Assembly (NCBI RefSeq): GCF_018691265.1
Contig: NW_024881322.1
Location: 17,246,607-17,310,606 of the forward strand
Source: Tyto alba
Taxonomy: Eukaryota > Chordata > Aves > Strigiformes > Tytonidae
Direction of reading: 5' to 3'
Length of the DNA: 64,000 bases
The notes beneath the pieces are model-generated. The model saw nothing but the letters and a program-made list of their open reading frames with translations. It made no database searches and was not told the DNA's origin. Positions 13,566 through 24,195 of the stretch are shown in pieces. The translations under genes and the position numbers were made by a program. Position 1 is the first letter of the stretch. The number at the start of each line of letters is the position of its first letter.

Positions 13566-15390
13566 AGCTTTATGTACTGTTTCCTTACATTGTTCTGTTC
13601 TTAGCAGGAATTGAAAATTACAGGAAATTTTCTGTCTATATTGTGTATTACAAGCTTCTTTTTCATTTAAAAAAATATAATCTGGAGGAATACTTCTTCT
13701 TTTGTACTTATTTTACTTCTTGTGTTTTGCTGAGTCACTTGGAAGTAGGACTACATACAGGAAAAGATGCAGATTTAGGAAAGTGTATAAACTATTGCTA
13801 AGTTTAACTCTGCACCTGAAATATGTACTTATGCCTGCTCTTATGCATGAGTGTCCTGATTTAGGTCTTGTCATGTTCATTGACACCAAATACTAGTTGG
13901 GAAACAGTTTTCTGCTTGTCTTCTCCTTCTTCTCCCTCGCTCCAAGCCATGCAAAGCCACCAGTGGCATCCTGATGTAAGTTACTGTCTATTTAAATGTA
14001 TGTTTTCAAATACTGCATGCATCCATAAGAAAGAAGGATTTGTGGTATTGACCTGTGATCCTTCTTTTGTATGGCATTTGAATACGAGCTGGATACAATG
14101 CTGAAGGTATATTGGATATAAATGTGGGCTGGGCTGCTTTGGGACTTCAAGTACCAGAGGGACTGGGATTCCTCCCGAAGGACTGTGCAGCCATGCTAAA
14201 TGGTGCTGCAATACTTGGGTTGGAACTGTGGGAAGTCATTGTCATTTCTAAAGAACTGATGAATTCAGAGTAATCAAAAAGGGGGTCTGTCCTTGCTTTC
14301 AGTTATCTGAAGGTTTCTGAGATCAGTTCAATATTTTCACCGATTTCCATGAAATTTTAAATAAATTATGTAAGAAGGCTGTCTGGCATTTCAATGAAGC
14401 AACCTAATGATCCAATTTTTTTTCCTGAGGAAAGAACTATCAATTCTGATCCTGTAATATAAGATAGTTTAAAGACTTGGGACTTGGTGCTTACTTTTTT
14501 CTGTGTTTCATTTATTCCCTGTTTCTTTTTTCCTTTTTCCTTCAAAACAAGCTTATTTTGATTTCTGTGCCATGCATCTTTGCATTCCAGAGCACTGGAA
14601 ACACAAAAGATAGAAGGTAAAAGCTCAAGACATCCACTATGGGTGTCTTGAATAAGGCACAAATAGGTGATGCCTTTTCTGTTTCTCTGAAGTCTTTGAA
14701 AACAACAAACAGGTCTCTCAATTATGATTTTCTTATCTGTAGCTAAGCAAGAACTTCTTACCTGTCACATGCTGAAGACAACAACATAATAAGCTGGTGA
14801 ACTTTTTTCCTGGTGGTAGTGGAGAACCAGAGCAAAGGCCATTAACTACAGGCTTATGACATACAGACCTAGTGGAAGGGATGTATAAAGATATAAATTA
14901 CTTCACTATAATATGCTTGTATGGAACAGCTGTTCCACATATTCTGAAAAAACAGTGATTGATGCTGAACTCACAGGCTGTCTGTTTTTAAAGGTTCTGG
15001 GGTTTGTTTTATTGTTTTTTTAAATCTCAGATACTTGATATAGACAGTGTTTTATAAACTCATTAAAGGGTATCATAAATTGATTTTTTTTTATTGATGT
15101 TGAGCTTTCAAATCAGGGTGTTAGACTGTAAGGCTGCTGCAGAAATAGTAAGAATGATTTCAAATGTATAGGCAAGTTCATCTACACTGCATTTATATAT
15201 ATTTTTCATTTAAAGATATGACTTTTCCATTGAAAAGGGTTAGTTTCCATGCTCTGAGAAGTGTTTTGCTTATCTTTTAAGATCATTAACCCCTTAATTA
15301 TTTATTTTATTTATTTAAGATTTATTATTTAAGATCATTTATCACTTAATTAATGAAAATTTTTAATTTGTTTTAAGGAAACAAAAGAGA

Positions 15391-16191
15391 GGTAGGCCTG
15401 GGCAAACCTCAAGAAGTTCAGCAAGGCCAAGGGCAAGGTCCTGCCCGTGGGTCGGGGCAATCCCCAGCACAAACCCCAGCTGGGCGAGGGGTGGCTGGAG
15501 AGCAGCCCCGAGGAGAGGGGCTGGGGGGGTTGGTGGGGGGAAAACTGCCCGTGAGGCAGCCCCGTGCGCTGGCAGCCCAGAACCCACCCGTGCCCTGGGC
15601 TGCAGCCAGAGCAGGGGGGGCAGCAGGGCCAGGGAGGGGATTCTCCCCCTCTGCTCCGCTCTGGGGAGACCCCCCTGCAGTGCTGGGGCCAGCTCGGGGG
15701 CCCCCAACAGCAGAAGGACCCGGAGCTGCTCGAGCGGGGCCAGAGGAGGCCACGAAGATGCTGGGGGGGCTGGAGCAGCTCCCCTGGGGGGCCGGGCTGA
15801 GAGAGTTGGGGGGGTTCAGCCTGGAGAAGAGAAGGCTCCGGGGGGACCCTGAGAGTGGCCTCCCAGGGCTTAAAGGGGGGGCAGGAGAGGGGGGGAGGGA
15901 CTCTGGGTCAAGGGGTGCAGGGATAAGACAAGGGGTAATGGTTTTAAACTGGAAGAGGGTCAATTTAGATTAGATAGAAGGCAGAAATTGTCCCCTGTGG
16001 GGGGGGTGAGGCGCTGGCCCAGGGTGCCCAGAGCAGCTGTGGCTGCCCCCTCCCTGGAAGGGTTCAAGGCCAGGTTGGACGGGGCTGGGAGCACCCTGGG
16101 CTGGGGGAAGGGGGCCCTGCCCGGGGCAGGGGGGTGGCACTGGGGGGGCTTTAAGGTCTCTTCCAACCCAAACCATTCTCTGGTTCTGTGA
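15391..16191 (+). mobile_element. CR1 LINE, 5'-truncated 3' end
   Basis: About 800 bp follows the avian CR1 3' consensus in order. Recognisable steps are GGCCTGGGCAAACCTCAAG, GTGGGTCGGGGCAATCC, CAGCCCAGAACC, TTCTCCCCCTCTGCTC, GAGAGAGTTGGGG, CAGCCTGGAGAAGAGAAGG, AGGGGTAATGGTTTTAAACT, a protein-coding-derived GGTGAGGCGCTGG...GCCCAGAGCAGCTGTGG stretch, TTCAAGGCCAGGTTGG, and the terminal CTTCCAACCCAAACCATTCT with a short degenerate ATTCT tail. CR1 elements insert by target-primed reverse transcription, are usually 5'-truncated, and leave no clear target duplication, as here. Only the end of ORF2 and the 3' untranslated region remain, so no enzyme domain survives. The copy is much richer in G/C, with several runs of six or more G, than its A/T-rich surroundings. 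Long open frames on both strands here (for example 15418-15963) are composition artefacts. Confidence 0.93.
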
Positions 16192-18267
16192 AATCAGTAG
16201 TTATTTGTTATACAGCCAATGTTATCTATTCATTTGTTTTCATTAGTTGTCTGGCTCTTAATCTCTGTCAGAGTCAATAAAAAGTAATTATTTAATTATT
16301 TATAACAGTCTGTGTTCATTAAAAGAAAGATGTCTAGTAGGTAAGGAAACAACCTTTCTCACAGGAGAAATTCCAATATTATTCCTAGTAGAAAAGCACA
16401 AAGTGGGAGAAGAGTTGACTGTGGGGTCTTCAGAATTCCCACACATGCTCTGCTAACACTTGTATTTGAATAGTTTCCACCGCTACATTATTTGTTTTGA
16501 GCTTCACAGGTGTTGGCATCAATGGAGGCATTAGTGTGGAAGCCAACAACTTTCTCCCTGTTGCCAGACTATGAAAGGCATTTTTTTGCCAAATTGCCCA
16601 GTTTTCCTTGCTTAAATGCCATGCAGCATGCTATCTAGCCATAAAAGAGAGGGAAATTGTTCCCAAACATCTAATAAACATGTTTGTTAACATGTTTCAA
16701 TTATTATTCTGTAAATTGATACAGCAAATAAAATTTATCAGAATCAAGACTGGCCAGTGAACTGCACAACATATTATTCCAAGAAGTACTTTAGACTCTA
16801 CATCTTGAAGTTGAATTCCTACTTTTAATCTCTAAGATTCATGTAAGTGATGCATTTCAAGACATATACAAAGAAACTTTTCCTTTCTTTCAGGGCTGCG
16901 TTGATTAGATAGCTTGCTTAGGATGCAAAGCATCTGGTTGCATTTATTTAAAGCAAACTGATACCAGCAGCATAATCAAATAATCTAAGGACAAAAACAA
17001 TGTCTAGGAATGGGTTTCCTTTCCAAGGAGATACTTTCTTCACATCCCCTATCTTTTTATCCAGTTAATATTTGCTCTGCAATACGCTTTGTGAAAATAC
17101 TAAGTTAAAAGTGTTTTTGGCACTCATGCTGTATAATGACAAATTGGAAATCTTCAGAAGTCTTCTGTTCCTTGTGAACTCAAATGATTTGATCTGCAAA
17201 TGCCATGAGGAGGTTTTTGTGAACTGTTTGTTTTTTTGGCAATCCAAAGTCTTTGTTGTGCTGCTTCTGTTCATGAGCTATCTAGGCATAATGTTCAAAT
17301 TTACTTATTCCTACTAGATGTCTGCCAAATAGCACCTGTCCTTTCATAAAAAAGAGAGTTTGCAAAAATGTATTTATTCTTTTATTGGAAGGTGCAACAT
17401 GAAAAAAATGTATTTTTATTTATTGCAACATGCATGAACACCCACAGAAAAAAAGATCGATTACCTTAACTTCTCTTTAACTATTTCTGAATAACTCATT
17501 TAATAAGCTTTTGAATGATTACTGCAATAGCAAACAGTAATGCTTCATCAACAAACAGGTTTAAAATGTACCACCAGTCACACCATTTCCTTTTGTACGT
17601 AAAATACAAAAGCCATGTAGGATACACTCAATTGAGTTTATTTGGCCTGATCTTCCATGAAATTAAGCTGAAAAAAGAATGGAAAGCTAGAAAGAGTTTC
17701 TCTTTATTTAGGAAGCAGCTTTTGTCTGACTGCTTCATCTTCTGCCCAATCCATATACTATTTTATCCATATTAGAGGAGGAATAAAGATACAAAAAATT
17801 TTTCCAATGGTACCTACAAAATTGAGTTCATATCTCATTTTCCAAGTGTCTCAGGCATTTAGGAATTTTCATTCTTTGGAGCATCAGTTTCTAGAAGCAG
17901 ATTCCTTTTGAAAATGAGACTTGTGGTCCTCAACCATATTCACTATGAAGCATCGTGTTAACAATTGCAGCACTAACTCCAGATGATCTGGTATGAAGTC
18001 ATGTCAAAATGTAATACCATCCAGAGCTATTAGTTTAGGATACTGTCTAATTCAGGCAGTCTAGCTGTATTAACCTCAGCACTTCACTGGCACATTTGGA
18101 GTGCTTCCAGTTCTGGGATTAATTTATTTACGGTCAGTGTGGGCACCTGGTGTCACATGAAATGGTTAAGTCAGAAGATCTGAGTGATAATCAATTCACC
18201 ACTATCAGTCCAATTGGGTTCAGTATATTAAATTGTTACGATTCTGATACACTAGTAGTGGACTGCA
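16192..18267. other. Unique A/T-rich non-coding DNA
   Basis: No gene or transposon is recognised. The part at about 16500-16740 has even composition and motif-rich text that could be a conserved non-coding element. It includes the paired decamers at 16676-16697. Confidence 0.5.
16676..16697. promoter_or_regulatory. p53/p63-family-like double decamer
   Basis: AAACATGTTT (16676-16685) is a perfect RRRCWWGYYY half-site. After a 2-bp spacer, TAACATGTTT (16688-16697) fits at nine of ten positions. Two such half-sites with a 0-13 bp spacer are the known form of p53-family response elements. The CATG core is favoured by several family members. A/T-rich DNA can produce such a match by chance, so function is only a possibility. 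Confidence 0.3.
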
Positions 18268-18359
18268 CCTTCAGTCTAGCTGTGCTCATGAACTAGCACA
18301 GCCGCTCTTTGGTCGTGTTCAACAAGAAACCGAAATGACTAGCTACTTCAATGGTACAG

Positions 18360-18365
18360 TTTATT
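18360..18365 (-). terminator. LTR polyadenylation signal
   Basis: Minus-strand AATAAA in the context TTAAATAAACTG, roughly 90 bp before the LTR's 3' end, which is the expected place for the end of the R region. Confidence 0.5.
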
Positions 18366-19114
18366 TAAGTGACAGATGTAGAGGTACTTATGATTGCCGG
18401 TGATAAATACACTCTCTGCAAAGCACGTGCAAATAAGAGTATATATAAAGCACGCAACAAAGTTATAACAATACAGTCAGGCTACAAAAATGGAAAATAG
18501 ACTTTCTAGAAAGATTTTGAAGTTCTTAAGTCTTATCCAAAGTTATCCCTATGAGAAGGGAAAGAGAGGCTCAGCCCATTGACTAGTTCCAGAAGTTCAC
18601 ACAATGGTGTCTTCCCCCACCTTCCCCTCTTCCCCAGGCTATTTTTATACTATTTTTTAACTTCAAGGTGGAGTTTGTGTGACTCCAGTCATAAATGCCT
18701 TTATTATGATTGGTGTAAAATTCTCTTGCCTCACATTTAAAGGTATCGATTACAAAAACTCATGGGGCAGACTCAAAGAGGTGTGGTTGCACCTTGGAGG
18801 CGGGTAGCCTTTGGGATGGAGGTGTGGTTTGGTCTTATAATGACATTGTAATGAGAAAAGTTTGCATAAAGGACAGCATTTCATCAAAATCTGACAGGAC
18901 GTTGGCTCAGGGTGGGCAGTGTGCAGCTTATCAGTTCTGTAGTACCACCTTGTTCCCGTACCTGCTGTACCATCACAGGGAGAGACCGTGAGCTCTCCAG
19001 CCCACTTCGCTCCCAGTGTTGCTTTGCAAGCAATATCGTCCTGGGAATTGCAGATGACCTGGTGGATTCTTCGCATACCAGCTGCAGCTGCATTTTACCC
19101 TAACCGCCTTTTGA

Positions 19115-19121
19115 TTTTATA
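19115..19121 (-). promoter_or_regulatory. LTR TATA box
   Basis: Minus-strand TATAAAA lies about 185 bp inside the start of the LTR. It is the best TATA match in this element. Confidence 0.45.
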
Positions 19122-19305
19122 CCTTTCCTTAATGTGTAAACAAAGCTGTATTTTGGTCATTTTAGTAATTATTCCACACCTGGACAGTGAGCAACATAGC
19201 TACAAGGCACATCTGAAACAGTTTTCCTTAATCTTTTCCCATAGGCACAAAAACATGTTTGTGTAAAGCTGGATGTTGATAAGCTAGCATCCAGGAACCT
19301 GGACA

Positions 19306-19764
19306 CCTTCACACCAATCAGATGTGCATGCAGAAGTAATGCAGTATTTTATATTTTAAGATAATAGGTTATCAACCTTTACACCAAAACATCGAGGTTT
19401 GGAATTTTATACAAGAGGGATCTTGTTCAAAAATCATCTTGTCCTTTTCAAATTAACGATGGAGGCTTTATACATCCAGAATTGACACGGAAAAGGGAAG
19501 ATAGCTCTTTGTTAGAGGAAAATAGGTAGGAAAAGGTACAAGCTGCTATTTTCACACAAAAAAAAAAAAAATTAGGTACCTCTAGCTGAAAAAGGCAGTA
19601 TCTACCTTGGTAGCTGTCAGAAATAAGGAAGTAGAATAAATGTTTCAGATGTGTATCATAGGCATGAAGCTGAGAGATCTGATGTCTTCATTCACAAAAA
19701 CAACAGCACAAATTTAGTAAACAGTTCAGAAAACTTCTGGCATCACTGATGTTCTTGGATGGTT
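19306..19764. other. Unique spacer between two LTRs
   Basis: About 450 bp of A/T-rich sequence lies between two minus-strand LTRs. It holds a run of 14 A at 19558-19571. I see no gag, pol or env remnant, so it does not look like provirus interior joining the two LTRs. The LTRs also differ in sequence and have different target duplications. Confidence 0.55.
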
Positions 19765-19950
19765 TGCTTGGTTTGAGCCTGGTTGGCAGCCTAACACCAC
19801 GCAGCAACACTCTCCCCCTTCTCTTCCGGCAATGAGAAGGGACAGAGAGCCAGGCTTGGGGTTTGAGATAGGACTGGGATGGGGAAAAATCACCCTTTAT
19901 GGTCAAAAGCAAAGGGCAGACTCGATAGAGGAAGAAAAAAAGAACATACA

Positions 19951-19956
19951 TTTATT
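19951..19956 (-). terminator. Polyadenylation signal of LTR family A copy 1
   Basis: Minus-strand AATAAA in the context CTGTAATAAATG, about 185 bp before the LTR's 3' end. The corresponding segment is missing from the copy at 47870-48573. Confidence 0.5.
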
Positions 19957-20510
19957 ACAGACAGTAACAACACAAAACAGAGTAGGACAGCGAGGAGGAT
20001 TGCCACATCTTGAGAACACCTTCCCCCCACCCCTCCCTTCTTCCCGGGCTCAGCTCTGCTCCCGATATCTCTACCTCCTCCCCTGGTGGCACAGGGGCAG
20101 GGAATGGGGGGTGCAGGCAGTGCTGCTGCTTCTGCCATCTGCGGTGGGGGGAGCTTCTGGAACTTTTCCCCTGCTCCATCGTGGTCCCCCTCTCACAGGA
20201 GACAGTCCTCCACAAACTTTCTCTGACATGAGTCCCTCCCATGGGTCGCAGCATTTCCCACACTGCTCCATCATAGGACACCAACTTTGTCCAACTGGAT
20301 TCCCTCCCACGGCTGCAGCCCTTCCCGAGCTGCTCTAGCGTGGACACCCCCACATGCTGCAATCCTCCCAGCGCTGAATTACAGCAATGGGGCTACCTTC
20401 TCCCACGAGACCTCGGCCTTTTTTGGGCACAGCACCTTGATCAACCACGCAAAACACTTCACAGGCCATAAATCAGTGTCTGCTCCACTGGTGACCTCCA
20501 TGGGTGGCAA

Positions 20511-20535
20511 GGGGGGGGGGGGGGGGGGGGGGGGG
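20511..20535. repeat. 25-bp poly-G homopolymer within an LTR
   Basis: An uninterrupted run of 25 G on the plus strand (poly-C in the sense of the LTR) follows GGGTGGCAA. The equivalent place in the copy at 35796-36278 has only a short G run after GGGTGGCAG. The tract is therefore an expansion specific to this copy. Confidence 0.95.
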
Positions 20536-20656
20536 TGTGGAGCCTCTGCCGTCTCCCCGCAGGATACAGGGGGGTCTCTGCTCCGACAAACCTTGGTGTT
20601 CACGCAGCTGCAGCAACTCCTCCTCACAAGTCCGACTGCCCGTCACCACGTCCCTT

Positions 20657-20664
20657 CTTAAATA
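20657..20664 (-). promoter_or_regulatory. TATA-like box of LTR family A copy 1
   Basis: Minus-strand TATTTAAG is followed by AAGGGACG, the expected core promoter position. The same TATTTAAG or a close variant is present in the other two family A copies. Confidence 0.45.
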
Positions 20665-20686
20665 CGTTATCGCAGAGGCGCAGCTG

Positions 20687-20691
20687 ATTGG
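20687..20691 (-). promoter_or_regulatory. CCAAT box of LTR family A copy 1
   Basis: Minus-strand CCAAT lies in GCCAATCAGCTG, about 23 bp upstream of the TATA-like box. It is conserved in all three family A copies. Confidence 0.5.
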
Positions 20692-20738
20692 CTCTCCATT
20701 GGTGCAGAGGGGAGGCTGATTTGGACCCAAGGGAGCTT

Positions 20739-20752
20739 TGAGAAGCTTCTCA
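20739..20752. promoter_or_regulatory. 14-bp perfect palindrome in LTR family A copy 1
   Basis: TGAGAAGCTTCTCA is a perfect palindrome. It contains the GAAnnTTC arrangement of a minimal heat-shock-element pair. The identical 14 bp recur in copies 2 and 3, at the same position relative to the CCAAT box. Confidence 0.6.
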
Positions 20753-21280
20753 CAGATGCCACAGATGTAGCCCCCTCCCCTGCTACCAAAAACCCCACCA
20801 CTAACTCAGACCCAGGACAATGATTTTTAACAGACTTAATGAGACTAGAAACTTCATTTACTGTGGGCAGTAGGATGCACAATAAAGATCACTGCCTCCT
20901 TCCAAAAATGAAAAGTGGCATCCAAAAGGAAATAGGTGATTTGTGGTGGGAATTCATTTGAAACAAACTTTTGAAACTGATATTATGCAAACAAATGTGA
21001 AGAGAAAACAAAATCTCTGATGTCACTATAATTCAGTATTATTTAAATTCTATCCAAGGTATTTATTAACAGTTGTACTGCTAACTAGACAACTTTGCGG
21101 GAATGTTTAATGTTCTATGAAGTGAGTCTTCTCAGTTCCATATGGATTTGACATGAATTAGAAGTATGTTCTCTTCTTGCAATACTTGCATGGCACAGGT
21201 GACTTTTCTTCTGAAGCTTCAGAGGGAAAGAAAACAACTGCATGAAACTGTAGTCCTTCTTTACCAAAATTGGCCAAAAG

Positions 21281-21304
21281 AAAAAAAAAAAAAAAAAAAA
21301 AAAA
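21281..21304 (+). repeat. Poly-A tract of 24 bases
   Basis: Twenty-four consecutive A followed by GAAAAGG. It could be the decayed tail of a retroposed sequence, but nothing recognisable precedes it. Confidence 0.9.
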
Positions 21305-24100
21305 GAAAAGGAAAAATAAAAATTATGCTCTCATTGTTTGTATATTTTATATAGACATATTCTGGTGGAATTTTGGTTTATACATTTTATAAAACAGGCC
21401 CAACATTAGGATTCTTGCTTCTCTCTGTCTTCATTTTCACAGTATGAATTAACTGAGCACGTATGCTATAGTTATCAGTCATTCCTTTTCAGAAATTCCT
21501 ACAAATATGTGCTTAATAGTGGGTGATATAATCAGGACTTGAAGACAATTATAGTGAGAGAAGAATTTTGATCCAGTTTGTGGTCTGTTGTTATGTATTT
21601 TCTATGGTAATGGTATTTTCTAGCAAAGTTCAATATTTTTCATTTCTACAAGTGAGGAATTGTTATGCAGTACTTCATACAGGGGCACTAGTGAACTAGT
21701 CTGTACTTTTTGTCATTGGTTTTTAAGCATAGCTCTTAAAATTTACAATAGATTTGTAAATGAAACATAGAGTTTGAAGATCTGTTCATCTTCTAGGCCT
21801 TTACTTCAAAACAAAGCAAAAAATCCTATTAAACACTAGTAGAACTTCTCCACAGTTAAAACAATTGAGGAAAATGTTTCCTGTAACTTCATCCCATGAA
21901 TATGTGATTTTTGGAACTTGGGACTTATTTGTTTAGCTTCTTAAGGTATGACAACTTCTTTAAAAGAAACTTGTATAAAAATATTTGATACAGGCAAACT
22001 TAGGAACAAATCTGAAAATGCTTTTTGTTAACTGCTCATAAACATCCCAGTCAAAGTCTTTGGTATAAAACAATTTTTAAAATAAATGTAGAATTGGATA
22101 GGCACTTTTTGAGGAAAATGAACATTGGATGCACGAAGAGAGGTACAGGTATATATTTGTTTTTATTTTGATGTTATCTCAGCTGATTTAAAGGGTGAAG
22201 GATTAAGCATGTGTTGAGATCAGGGTTGTACTTTCAGTGGGATTTAGGAAAACAAGCTAGAAAATAATTATTCTGCAATAACACCTTTAGTGTGACTTGC
22301 AAATGGCTGTGGGAGGGACCAGAGGGTGAGTGATTTCCTCTTCCCCTTCTTCCTTTAAGGAGAGGCTTATGGAGGAACAAATGAGAAAATGCCTTTGCAG
22401 GAACTTGAGGGGTTGCCAGCCCTAGAGCAGAAAGGCATGAAATGGGAGAGTGGGAGAGGAAACTGTCCTTTTACATTGCTATACTTGTGGGCACTATGTG
22501 GCTCACTTTAGCAGCAGTTTGAGAAGATGCCTTTCCCACCCCCAAATGACACTATTCAGTGAATTGCTGATACTTTTTCTTTGTGCAAAGTATAAAAGCT
22601 ATTGAATAAGTAGAAAATAAAATACTTGCTTTTCAAAAATATGCAAGATCATAATTTATACATACTTCATGCAGCAAGCTACAAGCATAGGCTGTCACTG
22701 ATGGAGTGTTTTCCAGTTAAATTCTTTAGCCCCGTTCATATCTGTCAAGAGCTTTTGAAGTAACAATGAGATGTCAAGGGGGTCTGAGCAGAAACATCGT
22801 ATCTCAAAAAGAAAATCTTAAAGAAGGAAAAATATAGCACATTTGTTCTGAAATTACAGAAATATTTTGTTACCACAGTTGTCATTGTTTTGTCAATCAG
22901 CTTCAGATAAGGCATTTGGTCTTAGATAGCCTGTCAATAGGTTTAAGCACTTTACTGCTATCCTTCTGACATTAGGTGGAAAACCATTATGTGTCATGAC
23001 AACAACTACAAATGAAGTCTCAAATAAACACATAAAAGACAAATGCTTCAATGATTTTTTTAAATCTTTTTCTATCCAGTATATTTATATTTTTTCATAG
23101 GAAAATGGAAGAGGAATAGTGTATGCTTCTATTCAATTCCTTAGATGCATTGTTTTATAAAGTAATTTATTTTTGTTCACTGGTAGAAACTGGTAAAATG
23201 TTGAATTTAACGGAAGATAAACTGAAAGCCAAGTTAAAAAATATCTAACAGAAAAGCTTGCTTCTATTCAAAGAATTAAAACTGTAGTGGAGGGGAACTT
23301 CTTTTCAGGACCCCATCCTTGCTCCTATATTCAGTATGATTTGGTCTAGAAAAAATTTTGTTCATGTTTTGAATTACTGTATCATGCAAAATGTTAATTT
23401 TACATGTTAAAACCCCATAGCTGCTTTTGTGTGCTGGAATAGGACAGAACTGTTTTATTTAATAACTTAAAATTTCTGTGGACCTTAATCCTCGTTAAGG
23501 TGAAGCACCTTTTGCATATCTGAAAAAGAGATGAGGAACAATTAAATTCTTGCTTTAGTTCTTGATCACTTTAATTTTTTCCCAGCCTTTTCTCGAAAGA
23601 GAAGATACAGGTATTCCTGTTCCATGTTTTTGTTTATTCTTAATTTCTAACACTGTATCTGTATAATTGTTCATAATTCTATTTTACATTAGAACTTTTT
23701 TCGTATTTGGTAATATATTCTTTTGGTTTGTAATCCTAATCTATATAGGGACTGACATTTTAATTTTTGACAAGGCTCGAATTCACTGACTTCTTGGAGT
23801 GGTTGTTTCCTGAGTAACACAACTAAAACCTCCAGCACAAAATCCACTGGATTATAGATTTTCAAGATCTGTACCAAAATGCACTTAATTCAACATGCAA
23901 GAATCCTTTCAACTTTTGTAAAGATGTTTCACAAAAGAAATGCAAAATAAAAACATATTAATTAAAATTATTGTCATCCTCAGAGATAGACTATGTAGAT
24001 TTTAATGTTCTTGTGTTGTCATAGGTCCCATTGCATGTGTATTCTCAGACGTGAAACTTAACCCTATATAGCCAAAACTGTATGCGGGTTATGCAAAAGG

Positions 24101-24195
24101 AAAAAACAAAACCAAACCAAAACAAAAACCAACCAACCAACCAACCAACCAACCAAACAAACAAACAAAAAAAAACAACAAAGAAACAAAACCCC
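24101..24195. repeat. CCAA/CAAA simple repeat
   Basis: A purine- and C-biased tract with about seven consecutive CCAA units grading into CAAA units and A runs. Confidence 0.95.

Larger units (their letters stand above)
5287..15390. other. Unique A/T-rich non-coding DNA
   Basis: About 10 kb without a recognisable gene or transposon. Open frames reach at most about 92 codons and look random. A tandem pair of TTTGATCAAAG-like units lies near 10585-10606. The segment 9280-9470 has mixed composition with TTAATTAG-type homeodomain motifs, and could be conserved non-coding DNA. A weak exon candidate at 5334-5399 and a T-rich simple repeat at 13521-13565 are listed separately. Confidence 0.55.
18274..19305 (-). 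mobile_element. Probable solo LTR of an endogenous retrovirus
   Basis: The 6-bp sequence CCTTCA occurs at 18268-18273 and again at 19306-19311, exactly bracketing a 1,032-bp block. This is what a retroviral integration with a 6-bp target duplication would leave. Read on the minus strand the block begins TGTCCAGG, close to the TGTCC start of the other LTRs here. It then carries TATAAAA (19115-19121 on the plus strand) and, far downstream, AATAAA (18360-18365) in an AAATAAACTG context typical of LTR polyadenylation. The minus-strand end reads ...CTAGAC rather than ...CA, so the last bases are mutated or the boundary is off by one or two. Internal retroviral sequence is absent. The exact family is not identified. 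Confidence 0.7.
19765..20819 (-). mobile_element. Solo LTR, family A copy 1 (longest)
   Basis: Read on the minus strand this 1,055-bp LTR begins TGTCCTGGGTCTGAG and ends with the complement of TGCTTGGTTTGAGCC. It belongs to a passerine LTR type with the order: GAGAAGCTTCTC palindrome, CCAAT box in GCCAATCAGCTG, TATTTAAGAAGGGACG, a long set of imperfect repeats around CCCATGG and GGAGCAG, AATAAA, and a C-rich end. The flanks ATGGTT (19759-19764) and ATGATT (20820-20825) are a 6-bp target duplication with one mismatch. Two further copies lie at 35796-36278 and 47870-48573, both on the same strand. A 25-bp G run (20511-20535) interrupts it. Open frames in it, including one of 168 codons, overlap in several frames and are not genes. 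Confidence 0.88.

Noticed and set aside
15418..15963. 181-codon minus-strand and 160-codon plus-strand frames
   Set aside because: They lie inside a CR1 3' end, and their length comes from high G/C content.
19832..20362. Open frames of up to 168 codons
   Set aside because: They lie inside an LTR in mutually overlapping frames, and solo LTRs of this type encode no protein.
18274..20819. The two nearby minus-strand LTRs as 5' and 3' ends of one provirus
   Set aside because: Their sequences differ, each has its own target duplication, and the ~460 bp between them has no retroviral interior.
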